From DASQPA01 sp035644215 (GTDB lineage Bacteria > Acidobacteriota > Thermoanaerobaculia > Multivoradales > UBA5704): a DNA stretch of 19,856 bases. The translations under genes were made by a program, and so were the position numbers. The notes under the pieces were generated by a model that was not told the DNA's origin, did no database searches, and saw nothing but the letters and a program-made list of their open reading frames with translations. Position 1 is the first letter of the stretch. Every line of letters starts with the position of its first letter. Shown one piece after another: positions 15,465 through 19,856 of this stretch. The DNA lies in contig DASQPA010000248.1 of the NCBI GenBank assembly GCA_035644215.1, forward strand, positions 1 to 19,856, written 5' to 3'.

Positions 15465-15551
15465 CCAGCCCCGCAGGGGCGACAGCATACAGCCTGGGGC
15501 GCCAGCCCCCAGGGAGAGAACAAGGAGGGCCAGCCCCGAAGGGGCGACGGC
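15465..15551 (+). repeat. REP-like composite palindrome, left copy (full unit plus half unit)
   Basis: The full unit (15465-15513) has hairpin 1 AGCCCC-GCA-GGGGC and hairpin 2 CCTGGGGC-GCCAGCCCCCAGG. After 16 bases a half unit repeats hairpin 1 (CCAGCCCCGAAGGGGCGACGG, 15530-15550). A nearly identical composite lies inverted at 18385-18468. This class of palindrome is common in intergenic regions of GC-rich genomes. Confidence 0.8.
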
Positions 15552-15571
15552 AGTTGTGACTTGGAACTGCC
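15549..15571. terminator. hairpin downstream of the DUF6602-like operon
   Basis: GGCAGTT (15549-15555) and AACTGCC (15565-15571) form a perfect 7-bp stem with a 9-base loop, about 110 bases beyond the stop of the minus-strand gene at 15684. There is no T-tract. It could end that transcript together with the adjacent REP hairpins. Between it and 15684 I see only AT/GC-mixed sequence without a convincing feature. Confidence 0.25.
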
Positions 15572-15683
15572 AGAGTGCTCGAATCTTCATCCGGCGATGC
15601 TCGGTGCGTAAGCCGGCCAATAGCGCTCGCTGGCCAACCGTGATGGCAGTGACCGGCAGCGTCAGCGGTCCGGCAATACCGGG

Positions 15684-16622
15684 TTATCTGCTTCTCCTTC
15701 GAGGTTTTCCCGCATTCGTTTCTCCCTGGTCTTGGGTAGCCGCATCGGGCTCAAGGCTAAGGGCCAAGTCGAAATACCTGCGTAGATACACTGACATCTC
15801 CATGGCATTTAAGCGGCTGTCTTTTTTTGAGACACTAACGGCTTCCAAGATGTGGAATGCCAGGGCCGCCACCTCTCCAGAGTCTGACTGGATAAAACGG
15901 TACAGGCGAGTCGGATCGAGACGCCTCATTGCATATTCTTCGGAGGGTCGCATAATAAAAACGAATCCATCGTCAAGGTAGGCTACGCCTGTATCAAGAA
16001 TGCAAATTAGATCCGGAAAAATGCCATAGCTTGGCCACGGTGTGTCCGCAAAATATTCTTTAATCCAGTTCGTCAAGGTGCAGATGTCGCTTGGTCCGCT
16101 ATAGCCAAATATGTAGAACTTAGGCTTGATGAATCGATTGATCTCATGACTCCAGCGTACCATTGCCGGTTTGGCGAGATTGTCGAAGCTACCGCACGCT
16201 GGGATACGACCTAGTAGATGAGCAGTCTCCGGCAGATTTGGCCGCAATGATGGCTGTAGAGCCTTAAAGCGTTGGCATTTCGCGAGGCAATCAAAAAATT
16301 CCTGTTTGTTCAACGTCGACTTAACCTCAATGGCGGCGAAGCAACCTTCAACAATCAGTAGGTGAAGTTTTGGTGTGACGTGGTAGGCGAAAAGATCTTC
16401 ATTGTAGAGGACGACATCGACCTGCCCTGTCTGATGGCCGTAGCTATCGATGACCTCGCCGGAGGTAAGTACTACGCTCCTGGGCAGGAACTGCGACAAG
16501 AACTCGTGACAGAAGTACTCACGAGCGCTGCCGATATCGGTTGGTGACTCAAAGCTCTTGCTCCGGAGGTACTGAGTCTTCAAGAGCTGCTTCAGTCCCG
16601 CTGCGAAGTCCTTAAAAAGCAT
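15684..16622 (-). CDS. DUF6602-like protein, possible PD-(D/E)XK nuclease fold
   Basis: This 312-residue protein is predicted soluble. The core LTSGEVIDSYGHQTGQVDVVL, then LLIVEGCFAAIEVKSTL, matches the pattern of DUF6602 proteins. Asp69 in GQVDVVLYN and Glu99-Val-Lys101 in AAIEVKS give the D...ExK spacing of the PD-(D/E)XK nuclease superfamily, so DNA or RNA cleavage is plausible but unproven. The rest (FKPKFYIFGYSG-like strands, ILDTGVAYLDDGFVFIM) is not diagnostic. Base composition is clearly less GC-rich than the efflux and kinase genes and codon use is mixed, suggesting acquisition. It is 24 bases downstream of the 222-aa gene on the same strand, with GAGGAGG about 10 bases before its ATG, so the two probably form an operon. 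DUF6602 genes are often seen in defence-like accessory regions (from general knowledge). Confidence 0.72.
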   Translation of the reverse strand: MLFKDFAAGLKQLLKTQYLRSKSFESPTDIGSAREYFCHEFLSQFLPRSVVLTSGEVIDSYGHQTGQVDVVLYNEDLFAYHVTPKLHLLIVEGCFAAIEVKSTLNKQEFFDCLAKCQRFKALQPSLRPNLPETAHLLGRIPACGSFDNLAKPAMVRWSHEINRFIKPKFYIFGYSGPSDICTLTNWIKEYFADTPWPSYGIFPDLICILDTGVAYLDDGFVFIMRPSEEYAMRRLDPTRLYRFIQSDSGEVAALAFHILEAVSVSKKDSRLNAMEMSVYLRRYFDLALSLEPDAATQDQGETNAGKPRRRSR

Positions 16623-16646
16623 GATGAGCCCGCCTCCTCATGCCCT

Positions 16647-17315
16647 CTATAGTTGCGAACCTTCAGTCGGCAGCGCATCGACAATACGACAAGTGCACCC
16701 TGTGGCAAAGCCGTAGCTGTCCACCTCGGTAGAGAACACGTGATCAGGGTCATAGCCAAATTTTGCGAAGGCCTTGGCGCGAAGCAACCAGGTGAAGAAG
16801 GGGAACTCGTCGGTCAGCGAGTCTGCGACGGGATGCACAGCTACTAGGCCTGCACTCTGAGTGAAGTGGTTGCAGTCCTTAGTAGCGTGGGTAGTCTCCT
16901 GATTACCCCGATACGGGAACTTGCCTGAGTAGAGGTGATGGATCGACCACGCATTAGAACTGCCAAAGCGCTGGGGCCGCTCTCCTCCTGCAAGCAAGAA
17001 TGAGGCAACCGCTGGGCCGTTGGCGCGGGTGTCTAGCACGATAGACTGCGCTCGAGCGAGTTTCTTGATGTGATCTGGATACGAGAAGTACCGTTGCCTT
17101 CTCCCGGACTCTGGAACACGGTTACAGCCTGGCCAAAGCAAAATGGCCTCGGCTGCCCATCGCACAAAAGAGCCTAGGTTCTCCGATACATTTGTGAGGA
17201 CTGCCTTCTCGGGCTCGCTCGGAATTCGTGAGACCTCGCGTGAAAACCAGCCCTCTAGGTCTTTGAGGTCACAGTTTTCACCGATCCCATTTGGAGATTG
17301 AAGGTTATAAGGCAT
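16647..17315 (-). CDS. hypothetical protein, 222 aa, paired with the DUF6602-like gene
   Basis: I do not recognise this family. The predicted 222-residue soluble protein has a helical N-terminal half (FVRWAAEAILLW). Its central motif-rich stretch includes NAWSIHHLYSGKFPY (His126, His127), TTHATKDCNHFTQSAGLVAV (His143, Cys148, His150), HPVAD (His161) and FGYDPDHVFS. The clustered His and Cys residues could be a metal or catalytic centre, vaguely like an HNH arrangement, but no canonical HNH pattern is present. Composition is as AT-rich as the downstream partner and unlike the flanking genome. The start at 17315 has only a weak ribosome site. A TACAAT hexamer (complement of 17431-17436) upstream could be a -10, without a clear -35. 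Function is unknown; co-transcription with the nuclease-like gene suggests a shared system. Confidence 0.62.
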   Translation of the reverse strand: MPYNLQSPNGIGENCDLKDLEGWFSREVSRIPSEPEKAVLTNVSENLGSFVRWAAEAILLWPGCNRVPESGRRQRYFSYPDHIKKLARAQSIVLDTRANGPAVASFLLAGGERPQRFGSSNAWSIHHLYSGKFPYRGNQETTHATKDCNHFTQSAGLVAVHPVADSLTDEFPFFTWLLRAKAFAKFGYDPDHVFSTEVDSYGFATGCTCRIVDALPTEGSQL

Positions 17316-17621
17316 TGTTCTGGATCAGATCCTCGGAAGCTTTAGGCAGATCCTGAGAGCAGTCGTTGGTTTTCAGCTGCCTTCCAGTGAACGCATGTCG
17401 GTCTCCTGAACCGCCATTCCGAGTCGTTCATTGTATCGCAATAGCCTGTCGAGGCATAGAACTACCTTGCTCCGGAGGCGGAGCAGATAGACATAGTAAT
17501 TGAGCTATGCTCGGCAGATCGCCGGTGGGCTTTCGGCCACTAGCGCCAGTTATATCAACCGTTTAGCTGCCTTCGGGTGTTCTGCGATAGTTTTCAAGGA
17601 AGCGGGCAAGAGGGTAGGGGA
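17316..17621. other. intergenic leader of the two-gene operon; one perfect hairpin, otherwise featureless
   Basis: The stretch upstream of the 222-aa gene has mixed base composition and no credible ORF. The one clear structure is TGCTCCG-GAGG-CGGAGCA (17468-17485), a perfect 7-bp stem with a 4-base loop. No tRNA or other RNA gene is recognisable. Confidence 0.5.
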
Positions 17622-17723
17622 GGTAGACGGCCAGCCGCTACCACCAGCATGGCCTTAACCACGAACGCCAGGCCGTCTCCAGCGCCGATAGGATCGCAGG
17701 CGTCTGGGGCCTGCGGAGACGCC
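17622..17723 (+). repeat. direct repeat copy 1 flanking array 2 (AGACG...CGTCT stem element)
   Basis: This 102-bp segment recurs at 18206-18309 in the same orientation with roughly 90 percent identity by hand alignment (about 9 substitutions and one 2-base indel). AGACGGCC (17625-17632) pairs with GGCCGTCT (17671-17678). The CGTCTCC at 17674-17680 can instead pair with GGAGACG at 17715-17721. Both alternatives are kept in copy 2 at the same spacing. Confidence 0.85.
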
Positions 17724-17763
17724 CCGGCGGCAGTGGTTCCGGGTAGGGCAGTTGTAGAGGCGC

Positions 17764-18181
17764 GCTGGAGTCCTCTTACTCCGGCCAAAGTCCGGGGACT
17801 CCGGCTAGAGTCAGCGGACTCCGGCCAAAGTCCGGGGACTCCAGGCTGGAGTCCGCTTACTCCGACCAAAGTCCGAAGACTCCGGCCGGAGTCCGCTGAC
17901 TCTGACCAGAGTCAGCGGCCCCAATCTGGAGTCTCCTGACTTCGGCCAGAGTCCGCCGACGCCGGGCTGGAGTCCGCGAACTCTGCTCAGAGTCCAGAGA
18001 CTCTGGCTCGTGGCGGCCGACTCCGACCGGAGTCAGCGGACTCTGGGGCAGAGTCCCGGACTTTGCCTCGTGGCGGCGGACTTTGGCCTACGTCCGCCGA
18101 CGTCGGGCTGGAGTCCGCTGATTCCGGAGCAAGTTCCCGAAATTCGGGCTCGTAGAGCCGACTCTGCCGACGCCAGGCTGG
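17764..18181. repeat. array 2: about 20 degenerate 20/21-bp tandem units with internal dyads
   Basis: About twenty head-to-tail units run from 17778 to 18181, preceded by a half unit. Most are 20 bases, several 21 (one 19). The approximate consensus is ACTCCGGCCAGAGTCCGCGG. Units 17778-17797 and 17818-17837 are identical. Many units are perfect dyads with the preceding G: GACTCCG-GC-CGGAGTC-type (17878-17893), GACTCTGACCAGAGTC (17898-17913), ACTCTGCTCAGAGT (17980-17993), GACTCTG-GGG-CAGAGTC (18039-18055). The CCG/CGG to CTG/CAG exchange keeps pairing. There are no spacers and the period is not a multiple of three, so it is neither CRISPR nor a coding repeat. Right-end units (from about 18121) are more degraded. 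Confidence 0.88.
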
Positions 18182-18205
18182 TTTTCCCTGAGAGAGGGCG
18201 GAGCG

Positions 18206-18309
18206 GGTAGAGACGGCCAGCCGCTACCACCGACATTGCCTTGACCACGATCACCAGGCCGTCTCCAACGCCGATAGGATCGCAGACGTCTGGAGCCTGC
18301 GGAGACGGC
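18206..18309 (+). repeat. direct repeat copy 2 flanking array 2 (AGACG...CGTCT stem element)
   Basis: This is the second copy of the 17622-17723 element, starting 24 bases after array 2 ends. AGACGGCC (18211-18218) pairs with GGCCGTCT (18257-18264), and GGAGACG (18301-18307) is the competing partner of CGTCTCC (18260-18266). Arm spacing (46 bases start to start) is identical to copy 1. Confidence 0.85.
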
Positions 18310-18384
18310 GCCGCCCCCTCAACCCAGAGGGAGGGACCCCCTCCCAAGACGCGGTGAGCGGCGGCAACTCCAGAATCTTCCGCC

Positions 18385-18468
18385 GCCCCTTCAGGGCTCT
18401 TGGATTTCTTGGCTCACATACCTGGGGCTGGCGCCCCAGGCTCTATGCCGTCGCCCCTTCGGGGCTGG
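18385..18468 (-). repeat. REP-like composite palindrome, right copy (inverted)
   Basis: The full unit 18421-18468 (CCTGGGGCTGGCGCCCCAGG, then CGCCCCTTCGGGGCTGG) is the reverse complement of the unit at 15465-15513 with a few differences. A half unit (GCCCCTTCAGGGCT, 18385-18398) lies beyond a 22-base spacer, the same full-plus-half layout as the left copy. It sits 12 bases after the prolyl-tRNA synthetase stop, so its hairpins could also help end that transcript. Confidence 0.8.
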
Positions 18469-18480
18469 AAACGAAAACCC

Positions 18481-19856
18481 CTACGCCTTCCCCAACAGCT
18501 CCACCACCTTCGCCACCGCCTCTCCCGGCGCCACCAGCTGCTTTTCGCGGTCCCGGCGCAGCGACACCTCGACCTTACCGTCCTTCAACGACTTGGCGCC
18601 GATCACCAGGCGGACGGGGATGCCGATCAGGTCGGCGTCCTTGAACTTGACCCCCGGGCGCTCGTCGCGGTCGTCGTAGAGGACGTCGATCCCCTTTTCC
18701 TTGAGATCGTCGTAGAGCTGGTCGGCCACCCGGCTCACTTCGGCGTCGTCGGGGTTCAGGCCCGCCAGGAGCACCTCGAACGGGGCGAGCGGCCGGGGCC
18801 AGATGATGCCGTCCTTGTCGTGGTTCTGCTCGATGGCGGCGGCCACGGTGCGGCCGACCCCCAGGCCGTAGCAGCCCATCTCCATGGGGTGGTCGGCGCC
18901 GGCCTCGTCGGTGTAGTTGCAGGCCATGGGCTCGGAGTACTTCGTTCCCAGCTTGAAGATGTGCCCGACCTCGATGCCGCGGAACAGCTCGAGCGTCCCG
19001 TCGCAGCGCGGGCAGGGGTCGCCGCCGGTGATCAGGAGGAGGTCCGCCCATTCGGTCAAGTCAACGTCCCGCCCCCAGTTGACCCCGGTCAGGTGGGCGT
19101 CGCCCTGGTTGGCGCCGACCACGAAATCGGTCATCCCGCGGACCGTCTCGTCGCCGATCAGCCGCAGGCCCTTGGGGAGCCCCACCGGCCCGGCATATCC
19201 CACCGCCGCTCCGGTCGACTCGCGCACTTTTTCCTCGGAGGCGAGAGCGAGATGCTGGACGTCCAGGTAGTTGCCAAGCTTGACCTCGTTGATCTCGCGG
19301 TCGCCGCGCACCACCACCGCCACCATCCCCTTCTCCGAGTCGTAGAGCAGGGTCTTGACCACCTGCCGGGTGGGGATGCCCAGGAAGGCCGCGACGTCCT
19401 CGACCGAGCTCTTGCCCGGCGTCGGCACCCGCGTCTTTTCCGCGGTTCCGACCGTCGCTGCCGCCGCTTCGAGCTGCCGCGTCTCGGCCTTCTCGACGTT
19501 CGCCGCGTAGCCGCACTTCGGGCAGCGGACGACGGCGCTCTCGCCGGTCTCGGCGACCACCATGAACTCGTGCGAGGCCGAGCCGCCGATCGCTCCGGAG
19601 TCGGCCTCGACCATCGTGTAGTCAAGCTGGCAGGCCTCGAAGATCTTGCAGTAGGCCCGGCGCATGTCCTGGTAGGTCTCGTCCAGACTCTCCGCGCTGG
19701 CGTGGAAGGAGTAGGCGTCCTTCATGATGAACTCGCGGCCGCGCATGAGGCCGAAGCGGGGGCGGATCTCGTCTCGGAACTTGGTCTGAATCTGATAGAG
19801 GCTGATCGGCAGCTGCCGGTAGCTCTTGACGTCCCGGCGCACGATGTCGGTCACCA
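18481..19856 (-). CDS. proS: prolyl-tRNA synthetase, bacterial type, 5' truncated
   Basis: The last 458 or so residues are present and the N-terminus (roughly 115 residues, including motif 1) lies beyond the right edge. The first in-frame GTG at 19854 is internal, not the start. Motif 2 region: QTKFRDEIRPRFGLMRGREF then MKDAYSFH. An inserted editing domain of the YbaK/ProX type follows: VEDVAAFLGIPTRQVVKTLL and VVRGDREINEVKL, which clears Ala-tRNA(Pro). Motif 3 is MGCYGLGVGRTVAAAIEQNH, followed by the anticodon-binding domain (DDLKEKGIDVLYDDRDERPG, ending VVELLGKA). The enzyme charges tRNA(Pro) in the cytoplasm. CPKCGYAANVE and CPRCDG are the Cys pairs often seen in this type. Typical GC-rich codon use shows it belongs to the core genome. 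Confidence 0.97.
   Translation of the reverse strand, partial: VTDIVRRDVKSYRQLPISLYQIQTKFRDEIRPRFGLMRGREFIMKDAYSFHASAESLDETYQDMRRAYCKIFEACQLDYTMVEADSGAIGGSASHEFMVVAETGESAVVRCPKCGYAANVEKAETRQLEAAAATVGTAEKTRVPTPGKSSVEDVAAFLGIPTRQVVKTLLYDSEKGMVAVVVRGDREINEVKLGNYLDVQHLALASEEKVRESTGAAVGYAGPVGLPKGLRLIGDETVRGMTDFVVGANQGDAHLTGVNWGRDVDLTEWADLLLITGGDPCPRCDGTLELFRGIEVGHIFKLGTKYSEPMACNYTDEAGADHPMEMGCYGLGVGRTVAAAIEQNHDKDGIIWPRPLAPFEVLLAGLNPDDAEVSRVADQLYDDLKEKGIDVLYDDRDERPGVKFKDADLIGIPVRLVIGAKSLKDGKVEVSLRRDREKQLVAPGEAVAKVVELLGKA

Noticed and set aside
15086..15643. 12-base word GGCCAACCGTGA at 15086-15097 and again at 15632-15643
   Set aside because: There are only two short copies with no shared flanks, which could be chance or remnants of a repeat; too weak to call as attachment sites.
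17316..17621. Search for a tRNA or integrase attachment site in the less GC-rich intergenic DNA
   Set aside because: No cloverleaf, T-loop motif or recombinase gene is visible.
17764..18181. Array 2 considered as CRISPR or as a coding repeat (plus ORF 17577-17939)
   Set aside because: There are no spacers, the period of 20 is not a multiple of three, and the ORF covers only part of the array and stops within it.

Overview
The window is about 20 kb of bacterial DNA. Most of it is very GC-rich, with codon use strongly biased to G/C in third positions, so long antisense ORFs are shadows. A didermic bacterium is implied by a complete CzcCBA/CusCBA-type tripartite efflux operon with an outer-membrane TolC-like channel and a lipoprotein adaptor. 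The family mix (MEMO plus AMMECR1, BlaI plus an M56 peptidase with an unusual C-terminus, hybrid histidine kinase, DinB, Ste24-like M48) and the scattered REP-like palindromes would fit an uncultivated Acidobacteriota or similar lineage. That placement is a low-confidence inference.

Layout, left to right. (i) 1-2020, plus strand: the end of a MEMO-family gene, an AMMECR1-family gene, a secreted barnase-type RNase and a barstar-type inhibitor, all overlapping at start/stop codons and probably one transcript. (ii) 2054-4276, plus: a promoter carrying two copies of an 18-bp dyad operator, then a BlaI-type repressor translationally coupled to a BlaR1-like M56 membrane peptidase. The peptidase has no penicillin-binding sensor; it ends in about 13 seven-residue repeats instead. 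(iii) 4300-6228, minus: a cytosolic hybrid histidine kinase/response regulator with an AhpD/CMD-like N-terminus. (iv) 6298-8300, plus: a DinB-fold protein with its own promoter, then a membrane-bound Ste24-like M48 protease. (v) 8285-14370, minus: a small secreted His/Cys protein, then the TolC-like channel, adaptor and RND pump, the last three linked by ATGA overlaps.

(vi) 14371-18480 is an accessory zone. It holds two tandem arrays of short, degenerate, internally palindromic units: 21-bp units with GGGAA...TTCCC arms at 14513-14829, and 20/21-bp units with ACTCC...GGAGT arms at 17764-18181. Each array is associated with a pair of about 55-105-bp elements closed by an AGACG.../...CGTCT stem: an inverted pair just after array 1, and a direct-repeat pair flanking array 2. 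Inverted copies of a common REP-like composite palindrome (near 15465-15551 and 18385-18468) bracket a visibly less GC-rich segment. That segment has a two-gene operon: a DUF6602-like protein with a possible PD-(D/E)XK core and an unrecognised 222-aa protein. A 64-aa ORF at 15107-15301 lies just outside the bracket. (vii) 18481-19856, minus: the C-terminal part of bacterial-type prolyl-tRNA synthetase, running off the window.

The most novel-looking material is the pair of palindromic-unit arrays with their associated stem elements. Arm changes on both sides of the dyad (for example CCG/CGG to CTG/CAG) argue that symmetry, not sequence, is conserved. The less GC-rich two-gene operon is the most likely undescribed protein system.
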